Below, piece by piece: positions 51,301-64,000 of a stretch of DNA of 64,000 nt. The stretch's first letter is position 1. Every line of letters begins with the position of its first letter. The stretch lies in the NCBI GenBank assembly GCA_020055645.1, contig JAECZT010000007.1:1275900-1339899 (forward strand), in the 5' to 3' direction. The stretch is from Tomocerus qinae. Its lineage: Eukaryota > Arthropoda > Collembola > Entomobryomorpha > Tomoceridae. Under the pieces are notes generated by a model. The model ran no database searches. It saw only the letters and a list, made by a program, of their open reading frames with translations, and was not told the DNA's origin. A program made the translations under genes and the position numbers.

Positions 51301-54300
51301 CTTTAAACTTTTTTCATCTTAAAGGTTTATAGAATATTTTGACCACTTGAACAAAAAATTAAATATCTTTTGATCGGAACTATCGAAATGTCTGAAATTT
51401 TTAATAAAAATATTTTAATCAGTAGTTTATCAGAATCAATTACCATTACAATTGAATGGCAAGGTTATCGGTCCTTTAAATATTTTTCATCTTACAGTTT
51501 TATAGAATATTCGAATGATATAAACAAAAAATTAAATATCTTTCAATCGGAACTATCAAAATGTCTGAAATTTTAGTTAGAAATCTTCCAATCAGTGGTT
51601 TATCAGAATCAATTATCATTACAATTGAATGGCAAGGTTGTCGGTCCTTTAAACTTTTTCATCTTAAAGTTTTATAGAATATTTTGAACACTTGAACAAA
51701 AAGTTAAATATCTTTTTATCGGAACTATCGAAATGTATGAAAATTTTAATTAGAAATCTTCCCATCAGTGGTTTATCAGAATCAATTATCATTACAATTG
51801 AATGGCAAGTTTGTCGGTAATTTAAACTTTTTCAGCTTAAAGTTTTATAGAATATTTTGAACACTTGAACAAAAAGTTAAATATCTTTTGATCGGAACTA
51901 TCGAAATGTCTGAAGTTTTAATTAGAAATCTTCTTATCAGTGGTTTATCAGAATTAATTATCATTACAATTGAATGGCAAGATTGTCGGTCCATTAAACT
52001 TTTTTCATCTTAAAGGTATATAGAATAATTGGAAAATTTGTACAAAAAGTAAATATTTTTCGATCGGAACTTTCAAAATGTCTGAAACTTTTAATAAAAA
52101 TCTTCCAATCAGTGAATTATTAGAATCAATTATCGTTACAATTGAATGGCAAGATTGTCGGTTCTTTAAACTTTTTTCATCTTAAAGGTATATAGAATAT
52201 TTGGAAAACTTGAACAAAAAAGTAAATATTTTTCGATTGGAACTATCAAAATATCTGAAATTTTAATTGGAAATCTTCCAATCAGTGGTTTATCAGAATC
52301 AATTATCATTACAATTGAATGGCAAGGTTGTCGGTCCATTAAACTTTTTTCATCTTAAAGGTATATAGAATATTTGGAAAATTTGTACAAAAAGTAAATA
52401 TTTTTCGATCGGAACTTTCAAATTGTCTGAAATTATTATTAAAAAGCTTTAAGTCAGTGGTTTTTTAGAATAAATTATCATTACAGTTGAATGGCAAGGT
52501 TGTCGGTCCAATATACTTTTTATATCTTAAAGGTATATTGAATATTTGGAAAACTTGCCGAAAAATTAAATATCTTTTGATCGGAACTTTCAAAATGTCT
52601 GAAATTTTTCATAAAAATCTTTTAGTCAGTGGTTAATCAGAATCAATTAGCATTACAATTGAATGGCAAGGTTATCCGCCCTTTAAACTTTTTTCATCTT
52701 AAAGGTTTATAGAATATTTGGAACATTTGAACAAAAAATTAAATATTTTTCGATTGGAACTATCAAAATCTCTGAAATTTTAATTGGAAATCTTCAAATC
52801 AGTGGTTTATCAGAATCAATTAGCATTACAATTGAATGGCAAGGTTATCGGTCCTTTAAACTTTTTTCATCTTAAAGGTTTATAGAATATTCGGAAAATT
52901 TGTACAAAAAATTAAATATTTTGCGATCGGAACTATCAAAATGTCTAAAATTTCAATTAGAAATCTTCCATTCAGTGGTCTAACAGAATCAATTATCATT
53001 ACAATTGAATGGCAAGTTTGTTGGTCCTTTAAAATTTTTCATCTTAAAGGTTTATAGAATATTTTGATCACTTGAACAAAAAATTAAATATCTTTTGATC
53101 GGAACTATCGAAATGTCTGAAATTTTTAATAAAAATCTTTTAATCAGTAGTTTATTAGAATCAATTATCATTACAATTGAATGGCAAGGTTTACGGTCCA
53201 TTAAACTTTTTTCATCTTAAAGGTATATAGAATATTCGGAAAACTTGAACAAAAGATTAAATATTTTGCGATCGGAACTATCAAAATGTCTAAAATTTTA
53301 ATTAGAAATCTTCCATTCCGTGGTCTAACAGAATCAATTATCATTACGATTGAATGGCAAGTTTGTCGGTCCTTTAAACTTTTTCATCTTAAAGGTTTAT
53401 AGAATATTTTGACCACTTGAACAAAAAATTAAATATCTTTTGATCGGAACTATCGAAATGTCTGAAATTTTTAATAAAAATATTTTAATCAGTAGTTTAT
53501 CAGAATCAATTACCATTACAATTGAATGGCAAGGTTATCGGTCCTTTAAATATTTTTCATCTTACAGTTTTATAGAATATTCGAATGATATAAACAAAAA
53601 ATTAAATATCTTTCAATCGGAACTATCAAAATGTCTGAAATTTTAGTTAGAAATCTTCCAATCAGTGGTTTATCAGAATCAATTATCATTACAATTGAAT
53701 GGCAAGGTTGTCGGTCCTTTAAACTTTTTCATCTTAAAGTTTTATAGAATATTTTGAACACTTGAACAAAAAGTTAAATATCTTTTTATCGGAACTATCG
53801 AAATGTATGAAAATTTTAATTAGAAATCTTCCCATCAGTGGTTTATCAGAATCAATTATCATTACAATTGAATGGCAAGTTTGTCGGTAATTTAAACTTT
53901 TTCAGCTTAAAGTTTTATAGAATATTTTGAACACTTGAACAAAAAGTTAAATATCTTTTGATCGGAACTATCGAAATGTCTGAAGTTTTAATTAGAAATC
54001 TTCTTATCAGTGGTTTATCAGAATTAATTATCATTACAATTGAATGGCAAGATTGTCGGTCCATTAAACTTTTTCATCTTAAAGGTATATAGAATAATTG
54101 GAAAATTTGTACAAAAAGTAAATATTTTTCGATCGGAACTTTCAAAATGTCTGAAACTTTTAATAAAAATCTTCCAATCAGTGAATTATTAGAATCAATT
54201 ATCGTTACAATTGAATGGCAAGATTGTCGGTTCTTTAAACTTTTTTCATCTTAAAGGTATATAGAATATTTGGAAAACTTGAACAAAAAAGTAAATATTT

Positions 54301-57300
54301 TTCGATTGGAACTATCAAAATATCTGAAATTTTAATTGGAAATCTTCCAATCAGTGGTTTATCAGAATCAATTATCATTACAATTGAATGGCAAGGTTGT
54401 CGGTCCATTAAACTTTTTCATCTTAAAGGTATATAGAATATTTGGAAAATTTGTACAAAAAGTAAATATTTTTCGATCGGAACTTTCAAATTGTCTGAAA
54501 TTATTATTAAAAAGCTTTAAGTCAGTGGTTTTTTAGAATAAATTATCATTACAGTTGAATGGCAAGGTTGTCGGTCCAATATACTTTTTATATCTTAAAG
54601 GTATATTGAATATTTGGAAAACTTGCCGAAAAATTAAATATCTTTTGATCGGAACTTTCAAAATGTCTGAAATTTTTCATAAAAATCTTTTAGTCAGTGG
54701 TTAATCAGAATCAATTAGCATTACAATTGAATGGCAAGGTTATCCGCCCTTTAAACTTTTTCATCTTAAAGGTTTATAGAATATTTGGAACATTTGAACA
54801 AAAAATTAAATATTTTTCGATTGGAACTATCAAAATCTCTGAAATTTTAATTGGAAATCTTCAAATCAGTGGTTTATCAGAATCAATTAGCATTACAATT
54901 GAATGGCAAGGTTATCGGTCCTTTAAACTTTTTTTCATCTTAAAGGTTTATAGAATATTCGGAAAATTTGTACAAAAAATTAAATATTTTGCGATCGGAA
55001 CTATCAAAATGTCTAAAATTTCAATTAGAAATCTTCCATTCAGTGGTCTAACAGAATCAATTATCATTACAATTGAATGGCAAGTTTGTTGGTCCTTTAA
55101 AATTTTTCATCTTAAAGGTTTATAGAATATTTTGATCACTTGAACAAAAAATTAAATATCTTTTGATCGGAACTATCGAAATGTCTGAAATTTTTAATAA
55201 AAATCTTTTAATCAGTAGTTTATTAGAATCAATTATCATTACAATTGAATGGCAAGGTTTACGGTCCATTAAACTTTTTTCATCTTAAAGGTATATAGAA
55301 TATTCGGAAAACTTGAACAAAAGATTAAATATTTTGCGATCGGAACTATCAAAATGTCTAAAATTTTAATTAGAAATCTTCCATTCCGTGGTCTAACAGA
55401 ATCAATTATCATTACGATTGAATGGCAAGTTTGTCGGTCCTTTAAACTTTTTCATCTTAAAGGTTTATAGAATATTTTGACCACTTGAACAAAAAATTAA
55501 ATATCTTTTGATCGGAACTATCGAAATGTCTGAAATTTTTAATAAAAATATTTTAATCAGTAGTTTATCAGAATCAATTACCATTACAATTGAATGGCAA
55601 GGTTATCGGTCCTTTAAATATTTTTCATCTTACAGTTTTATAGAATATTCGAATGATATAAACAAAAAATTAAATATCTTTCAATCGGAACTATCAAAAT
55701 GTCTGAAATTTTAGTTAGAAATCTTCCAATCAGTGGTTTATCAGAATCAATTATCATTACAATTGAATGGCAAGGTTGTCGGTCCTTTAAACTTTTTCAT
55801 CTTAAAGTTTTATAGAATATTTTGAACACTTGAACAAAAAGTTAAATATCTTTTTATCGGAACTATCGAAATGTATGAAAATTTTAATTAGAAATCTTCC
55901 CATCAGTGGTTTATCAGAATCAATTATCATTACAATTGAATGGCAAGTTTGTCGGTAATTTAAACTTTTTCAGCTTAAAGTTTTATAGAATATTTTGAAC
56001 ACTTGAACAAAAAGTTAAATATCTTTTGATCGGAACTATCGAAATGTCTGAAGTTTTAATTAGAAATCTTCTTATCAGTGGTTTATCAGAATTAATTATC
56101 ATTACAATTGAATGGCAAGATTGTCGGTCCATTAAACTTTTTCATCTTAAAGGTATATAGAATAATTGGAAAATTTGTACAAAAAGTAAATATTTTTCGA
56201 TCGGAACTTTCAAAATGTCTGAAACTTTTAATAAAAATCTTCCAATCAGTGAATTATTAGAATCAATTATCGTTACAATTGAATGGCAAGATTGTCGGTT
56301 CTTTAAACTTTTTTCATCTTAAAGGTATATAGAATATTTGGAAAACTTGAACAAAAAAGTAAATATTTTTCGATTGGAACTATCAAAATATCTGAAATTT
56401 TAATTGGAAATCTTCCAATCAGTGGTTTATCAGAATCAATTATCATTACAATTGAATGGCAAGGTTGTCGGTCCATTAAACTTTTTTCATCTTAAAGGTA
56501 TATAGAATATTTGGAAAATTTGTACAAAAAGTAAATATTTTTCGATCGGAACTTTCAAATTGTCTGAAATTATTATTAAAAAGCTTTAAGTCAGTGGTTT
56601 TTTAGAATAAATTATCATTACAGTTGAATGGCAAGGTTGTCGGTCCAATATACTTTTTATATCTTAAAGGTATATTGAATATTTGGAAAACTTGCCGAAA
56701 AATTAAATATCTTTTGATCGGAACTTTCAAAATGTCTGAAATTTTTCATAAAAATCTTTTAGTCAGTGGTTAATCAGAATCAATTAGCATTACAATTGAA
56801 TGGCAAGGTTATCCGCCCTTTAAACTTTTTTCATCTTAAAGGTTTATAGAATATTTGGAACATTTGAACAAAAAATTAAATATTTTTCGATTGGAACTAT
56901 CAAAATCTCTGAAATTTTAATTGGAAATCTTCAAATCAGTGGTTTATCAGAATCAATTAGCATTACAATTGAATGGCAAGGTTATCGGTCCTTTAAACTT
57001 TTTTCATCTTAAAGGTTTATAGAATATTCGGAAAATTTGTACAAAAAATTAAATATTTTGCGATCGGAACTATCAAAATGTCTAAAATTTCAATTAGAAA
57101 TCTTCCATTCAGTGGTCTAACAGAATCAATTATCATTACAATTGAATGGCAAGTTTGTTGGTCCTTTAAAATTTTTCATCTTAAAGGTTTATAGAATATT
57201 TTGATCACTTGAACAAAAAATTAAATATCTTTTGATCGGAACTATCGAAATGTCTGAAATTTTTAATAAAAATCTTTTAATCAGTAGTTTATTAGAATCA

Positions 57301-60300
57301 ATTATCATTACAATTGAATGGCAAGGTTTACGGTCCATTAAACTTTTTCATCTTAAAGGTATATAGAATATTCGGAAAACTTGAACAAAAGATTAAATAT
57401 TTTGCGATCGGAACTATCAAAATGTCTAAAATTTTAATTAGAAATCTTCCATTCCGTGGTCTAACAGAATCAATTATCATTACGATTGAATGGCAAGTTT
57501 GTCGGTCCTTTAAACTTTTTCATCTTAAAGGTTTATAGAATATTTTGACCACTTGAACAAAAAATTAAATATCTTTTGATCGGAACTATCGAAATGTCTG
57601 AAATTTTTAATAAAAATATTTTAATCAGTAGTTTATCAGAATCAATTACCATTACAATTGAATGGCAAGGTTATCGGTCCTTTAAATATTTTTCATCTTA
57701 CAGTTTTATAGAATATTCGAATGATATAAACAAAAAATTAAATATCTTTCAATCGGAACTATCAAAATGTCTGAAATTTTAGTTAGAAATCTTCCAATCA
57801 GTGGTTTATCAGAATCAATTATCATTACAATTGAATGGCAAGGTTGTCGGTCCTTTAAACTTTTTCATCTTAAAGTTTTATAGAATATTTTGAACACTTG
57901 AACAAAAAGTTAAATATCTTTTTATCGGAACTATCGAAATGTATGAAAATTTTAATTAGAAATCTTCCCATCAGTGGTTTATCAGAATCAATTATCATTA
58001 CAATTGAATGGCAAGTTTGTCGGTAATTTAAACTTTTTCAGCTTAAAGTTTTATAGAATATTTTGAACACTTGAACAAAAAGTTAAATATCTTTTGATCG
58101 GAACTATCGAAATGTCTGAAGTTTTAATTAGAAATCTTCTTATCAGTGGTTTATCAGAATTAATTATCATTACAATTGAATGGCAAGATTGTCGGTCCAT
58201 TAAACTTTTTTCATCTTAAAGGTATATAGAATAATTGGAAAATTTGTACAAAAAGTAAATATTTTTCGATCGGAACTTTCAAAATGTCTGAAACTTTTAA
58301 TAAAAATCTTCCAATCAGTGAATTATTAGAATCAATTATCGTTACAATTGAATGGCAAGATTGTCGGTTCTTTAAACTTTTTTCATCTTAAAGGTATATA
58401 GAATATTTGGAAAATTTGTACAAAAAGTAAATATTTTTCGATCGGAACTATCAAAATATCTGAAATTTTAATTGGAAATCTTCCAATCAGTGGTTTATCA
58501 GAATCAATTATCATTACAATTGAATGGCAAGGTTGTCGGTCCATTAAACTTTTTTCATCTTAAAGGTATATAGAATATTTGGAAAATTTGTACAAAAAGT
58601 AAATATTTTTCGATCGGAACTTTCAAATTGTCTGAAATTATTATTAAAAAGCTTTAAGTCAGTGGTTTTTTAGAATAAATTATCATTACAGTTGAATGGC
58701 AAGGTTGTCGGTCCAATATACTTTTTATATCTTAAAGGTATATTGAATATTTGGAAAACTTGCCGAAAAATTAAATATCTTTTGATCGGAACTTTCAAAA
58801 TGTCTGAAATTTTTCATAAAAATCTTTTAGTCAGTGGTTAATCAGAATCAATTAGCATTACAATTGAATGGCAAGGTTATCCGCCCTTTAAACTTTTTTC
58901 ATCTTAAAGGTTTATAGAATATTTGGAACATTTGAACAAAAAATTAAATATTTTTCGATTGGAACTATCAAAATCTCTGAAATTTTAATTGGAAATCTTC
59001 AAATCAGTGGTTTATCAGAATCAATTAGCATTACAATTGAATGGCAAGGTTATCGGTCCTTTAAACTTTTTTCATCTTAAAGGTTTATAGAATATTCGGA
59101 AAATTTGTACAAAAAATTAAATATTTTGCGATCGGAACTATCAAAATGTCTAAAATTTCAATTAGAAATCTTCCATTCAGTGGTCTAACAGAATCAATTA
59201 TCATTACAATTGAATGGCAAGTTTGTTGGTCCTTTAAAATTTTTCATCTTAAAGGTTTATAGAATATTTTGATCACTTGAACAAAAAATTAAATATCTTT
59301 TGATCGGAACTATCGAAATGTCTGAAATTTTTAATAAAAATCTTTTAATCAGTAGTTTATTAGAATCAATTATCATTACAATTGAATGGCAAGGTTTACG
59401 GTCCATTAAACTTTTTCATCTTAAAGGTATATAGAATATTCGGAAAACTTGAACAAAAGATTAAATATTTTGCGATCGGAACTATCAAAATGTCTAAAAT
59501 TTTAATTAGAAATCTTCCATTCCGTGGTCTAACAGAATCAATTATCATTACGATTGAATGGCAAGTTTGTCGGTCCTTTAAACTTTTTTCATCTTAAAGG
59601 TTTATAGAATATTTTGACCACTTGAACAAAAAATTAAATATCTTTTGATCGGAACTATCGAAATGTCTGAAATTTTTAATAAAAATATTTTAATCAGTAG
59701 TTTATCAGAATCAATTACCATTACAATTGAATGGCAAGGTTATCGGTCCTTTAAATATTTTTCATCTTACAGTTTTATAGAATATTCGAATGATATAAAC
59801 AAAAAATTAAATATCTTTCAATCGGAACTATCAAAATGTCTGAAATTTTAGTTAGAAATCTTCCAATCAGTGGTTTATCAGAATCAATTATCATTACAAT
59901 TGAATGGCAAGGTTGTCGGTCCTTTAAACTTTTTCATCTTAAAGTTTTATAGAATATTTTGAACACTTGAACAAAAAGTTAAATATCTTTTTATCGGAAC
60001 TATCGAAATGTCTGAAAATTTTAATTAGAAATCTTCCCATCAGTGGTTTATCAGAATCAATTATCATTACAATTGAATGGCAAGTTTGTCGGTAATTTAA
60101 ACTTTTTCAGCTTAAAGTTTTATAGAATATTTTGAACACTTGAACAAAAAGTTAAATATCTTTTGATCGGAACTATCGAAATGTCTGAAGTTTTAATTAG
60201 AAATCTTCTTATCAGTGGTTTATCAGAATTAATTATCATTACAATTGAATGGCAAGATTGTCGGTCCATTAAACTTTTTTCATCTTAAAGGTATATAGAA

Positions 60301-63300
60301 TAATTGGAAAATTTGTACAAAAAGTAAATATTTTTCGATCGGAACTTTCAAAATGTCTGAAACTTTTAATAAAAATCTTCCAATCAGTGAATTATTAGAA
60401 TCAATTATCGTTACAATTGAATGGCAAGATTGTCGGTTCTTTAAACTTTTTTCATCTTAAAGGTATATAGAATATTTGGAAAACTTGAACAAAAAAGTAA
60501 ATATTTTTCGATTGGAACTATCAAAATATCTGAAATTTTAATTGGAAATCTTCCAATCAGTGGTTTATCAGAATCAATTATCATTACAATTGAATGGCAA
60601 GGTTGTCGGTCCATTAAACTTTTTTCATCTTAAAGGTATATAGAATATTTGGAAAATTTGTACAAAAAGTAAATATTTTTCGATCGGAACTTTCAAATTG
60701 TCTGAAATTATTATTAAAAAGCTTTAAGTCAGTGGTTTTTTAGAATAAATTATCATTACAGTTGAATGGCAAGGTTGTCGGTCCAATATACTTTTTATAT
60801 CTTAAAGGTATATTGAATATTTGGAAAACTTGCCGAAAAATTAAATATCTTTTGATCGGAACTTTCAAAATGTCTGAAATTTTTCATAAAAATCTTTTAG
60901 TCAGTGGTTATTTAGAATCAATTAGCATTACAATTGAATGGCAAGGTTATCCGCCCTTTAAACTTTTTTCATCTTAAAGGTTTATAGAATATTTGGAACA
61001 CTTGAACAAAAAATTAAATATTTTTCGATTGGAACTATCAAAATCTCTGAAATTTTAATTGGAAATCTTCAAATCAGTGGTTTATCAGAATCAATTAGCA
61101 TTACAATTGAATGGCAAGGTTATCGGTCCTTTAAACTTTTTTCATCTTAAAGGTTTATAGAATATTCGGAAAATTTGTACAAAAAATTAAATATTTTGCG
61201 ATCGGAACTATCAAAATGTCTAAAATTTCAATTAGAAATCTTCCATTCAGTGGTCTAACAGAATCAATTATCATTACAATTGAATGGCAAGTTTGTTGGT
61301 CCTTTAAAATTTTTCATCTTAAAGGTTTATAGAATATTTTGATCACTTGAACAAAAAATTAAATATCTTTTGATCGGAACTATCGAAATGTCTGAAATTT
61401 TTAATAAAAATCTTTTAATCAGTAGTTAATTAGAATCAATTATCATTACAATTGAATGGCAAGGTTTACGGTCCATTAAACTTTTTCATCTTAAAGGTAT
61501 ATAGAATATTCGGAAAACTTGAACAAAAGATTAAATATTTTGCGATCGGAACTATCAAAATGTCTAAAATTTTAATTAGAAATCTTCCATTCCGTGGTCT
61601 AACAGAATCAATTATCATTACGATTGAATGGCAAGTTTGTCGGTCCTTTAAACTTTTTCATCTTAAAGGTTTATAGAATATTTTGACCACTTGAACAAAA
61701 AATTAAATATCTTTTGATCGGAACTATCGAAATGTCTGAAATTTTTAATAAAAATATTTTAATCAGTAGTTTATCAGAATCAATTACCATTACAATTGAA
61801 TGGCAAGGTTATCGGTCCTTTAAATATTTTTCATCTTACAGTTTTATAGAATATTCGAATGATATAAACAAAAAATTAAATATCTTTCAATCGGAACTAT
61901 CAAAATGTCTGAAATTTTAGTTAGAAATCTTCCAATCAGTGGTTTATCAGAATCAATTATCATTACAATTGAATGGCAAGGTTGTCGGTCCTTTAAACTT
62001 TTTCATCTTAAAGTTTTATAGAATATTTTGAACACTTGAACAAAAAGTTAAATATCTTTTTATCGGAACTATCGAAATGTCTGAAAATTTTAATTAGAAA
62101 TCTTCCCATCAGTGGTTTATCAGAATCAATTATCATTACAATTGAATGGCAAGTTTGTCGGTAATTTAAACTTTTTCAGCTTAAAGTTTTATAGAATATT
62201 TTGAACACTTGAACAAAAAGTTAAATATCTTTTGATCGGAACTATCGAAATGTCTGAAGTTTTAATTAGAAATCTTCTTATCAGTGGTTTATCAGAATTA
62301 ATTATCATTACAATTGAATGGCAAGATTGTCGGTCCATTAAACTTTTTTCATCTTAAAGGTATATAGAATAATTGGAAAATTTGTACAAAAAGTAAATAT
62401 TTTTCGATCGGAACTTTCAAAATGTCTGAAACTTTTAATAAAAATCTTCCAATCAGTGAATTATTAGAATCAATTATCGTTACAATTGAATGGCAAGATT
62501 GTCGGTTCTTTAAACTTTTTCATCTTAAAGGTATATAGAATATTTGGAAAACTTGAACAAAAAAGTAAATATTTTTCGATTGGAACTATCAAAATATCTG
62601 AAATTTTAATTGGAAATCTTCCAATCAGTGGTTTATCAGAATCAATTATCATTACAATTGAATGGCAAGGTTGTCGGTCCATTAAACTTTTTTCATCTTA
62701 AAGGTATATAGAATATTTGGAAAATTTGTACAAAAAGTAAATATTTTTCGATCGGAACTTTCAAATTGTCTGAAATTATTATTAAAAAGCTTTAAGTCAG
62801 TGGTTTTTTAGAATAAATTATCATTACAGTTGAATGGCAAGGTTGTCGGTCCAATATACTTTTTATATCTTAAAGGTATATTGAATATTTGGAAAACTTG
62901 CCGAAAAATTAAATATCTTTTGATCGGAACTTTCAAAATGTCTGAAATTTTTCATAAAAATCTTTTAGTCAGTGGTTAATCAGAATCAATTAGCATTACA
63001 ATTGAATGGCAAGGTTATCCGCCCTTTAAACTATTTTCATCTTAAAGGTTTATAGAATATTTGGAACACTTGAACAAAAAATTAAATATTTTTCGATTGG
63101 AACTATCAAAATCTCTGAAATTTTAATTGGAAATCTTCAAATCAGTGGTTTATCAGAATCAATTAGCATTACAATTGAATGGCAAGGTTATCGGTCCTTT
63201 AAACTTTTTTCATCTTAAAGGTTTATAGAATATTCGGAAAATTTGTACAAAAAATTAAATATTTTGCGATCGGAACTATCAAAATGTCTAAAATTTCAAT

Positions 63301-64000
63301 TAGAAATCTTCCATTCAGTGGTCTAACAGAATCAATTATCATTACAATTGAATGGCAAGTTTGTTGGTCCTTTAAAATTTTTCATCTTAAAGGTTTATAG
63401 AATATTTTGATCACTTGAACAAAAAATTAAATATCTTTTGATCGGAACTATCGAAATGTCTGAAATTTTTAATAAAAATCTTTTAATCAGTAGTTTATTA
63501 GAATCAATTATCATTACAATTGAATGGCAAGGTTTACGGTCCATTAAACTTTTTTCATCTTAAAGGTTTATAGAATATTTGGAAACACTTGAACAAAAGA
63601 TTAAATATTTTTTGATCGGAACTATCAAAATGTCTAAAATTTTAATTAGAAATCTTCCATTCCGTGGTCTAACAGAATCAATTATCATTACGATTGAATG
63701 GCAAGTTTGTCGGTCCTTTAAACTTTTTTCATCTTAAAGGTTTATAGAATATTTTGACCACTTGAACAAAAAATTAAATATCTTTTGATCGGAACTATCG
63801 AAATGTCTGAAATTTTTAATAAAAATATTTTAATCAGTAGTTTATCAGAATCAATTACCATTACAATTGAATGGCAAGGTTATCGGTCCTTTAAATATTT
63901 TTCATCTTACAGTTTTATAGAATATTCGAATGATATAAACAAAAAATTAAATATCTTTCAATCGGAACTATCAAAATGTCTGAAATTTTAGTTAGAAATC
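45380..64000 (-). repeat. Satellite array, inverted orientation, 12-monomer higher-order repeat
   Basis: The same satellite family as the left arrays, read as its complement (CATTACAATTGAATGGCAAG, GATCGGAACTATCAAAATGTC). From about 45590 the array is built of a 2,068-2,071 bp unit of 12 monomers of about 172 bp. The variant TTTGTCGGTAATTTAAAC, unique to one monomer position, recurs at 45601, 47672 and every 2.07 kb or so up to about 62157. Nine units, the last cut by the window edge. Copies are almost identical. The short frames recurring at this period are by-products. Confidence 0.95.

Noticed and set aside
46420-63991. Recurring frames of 60-142 codons at 2.07 kb spacing in the right array, such as 47232-47438 and its copies
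   Set aside because: They are the same satellite monomers read in one frame; the repetition comes from the higher-order repeat. They have no domain and monomer indels close the frame.
1-64000. tRNA, rRNA or other structural RNA genes
   Set aside because: I saw no tRNA A/B boxes with a cloverleaf and no rRNA-like blocks; the only tRNA-like stretch is the BEL primer-binding site.

Overview
This is eukaryotic, almost certainly insect, repeat-rich DNA. It holds no single-copy cellular gene that I can recognise. The background is an AT-rich satellite with a monomer of about 172-176 bp, interrupted by five mobile elements. The insect assignment rests on the element types (BEL/Pao, Ty3/gypsy, I/R1-like non-LTR, Foldback-like) and on captured receptor genes resembling the insect Tre1/Moody and Methuselah families. 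The species cannot be named from the sequence.

Layout: (1) 1-1689 satellite. (2) 1690-15532, a 13.8 kb BEL/Pao LTR retrotransposon on the minus strand, with identical 303 bp LTRs and a 5 bp CTCTA target duplication. One uninterrupted 3,424-codon frame encodes Gag, protease, RT, RNase H and integrase, then a complete seven-transmembrane rhodopsin-class receptor, then a two-part cysteine-rich envelope. Two coiled-coil ORFs follow. (3) 15533-18514 satellite. (4) 18515-30917, a 5'-truncated non-LTR element (minus strand) split by a nested 11.3 kb Ty3/gypsy element (19025-30311, plus strand) with identical 370 bp LTRs. In its env position the gypsy element carries small membrane-protein ORFs, a damaged Methuselah-like GPCR gene and a small MGAS-starting ORF. 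(5) 30918-34780 satellite. (6) 34781-36848, a Foldback-like element with long inverted arms made of 22 bp tandem repeats and a 9 bp target duplication. (7) 36866-42996, a near-complete I-group non-LTR element (minus strand) with a 12 bp target duplication. (8) 43009-43408 satellite, then about 2 kb of non-satellite spacer with a MITE-like hairpin. (9) 45380-64000, the same satellite in the opposite orientation, organised as a highly uniform 12-monomer higher-order repeat of about 2,069 bp (about 9 copies).

The standout observation is that two unrelated LTR retroelements each carry a GPCR gene downstream of pol: a Tre1/Moody-like class A receptor in BEL and a Methuselah-like class B receptor in gypsy. 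The BEL receptor is intact, in frame, and placed between signal-peptide-like segments so that the topology of the whole membrane polyprotein works. The BEL element looks young and coding-competent. The gypsy copy also has identical LTRs, but its gag, pro/pol and accessory genes carry stops and frame changes, so it is either a defective copy moved in trans or affected by consensus errors.
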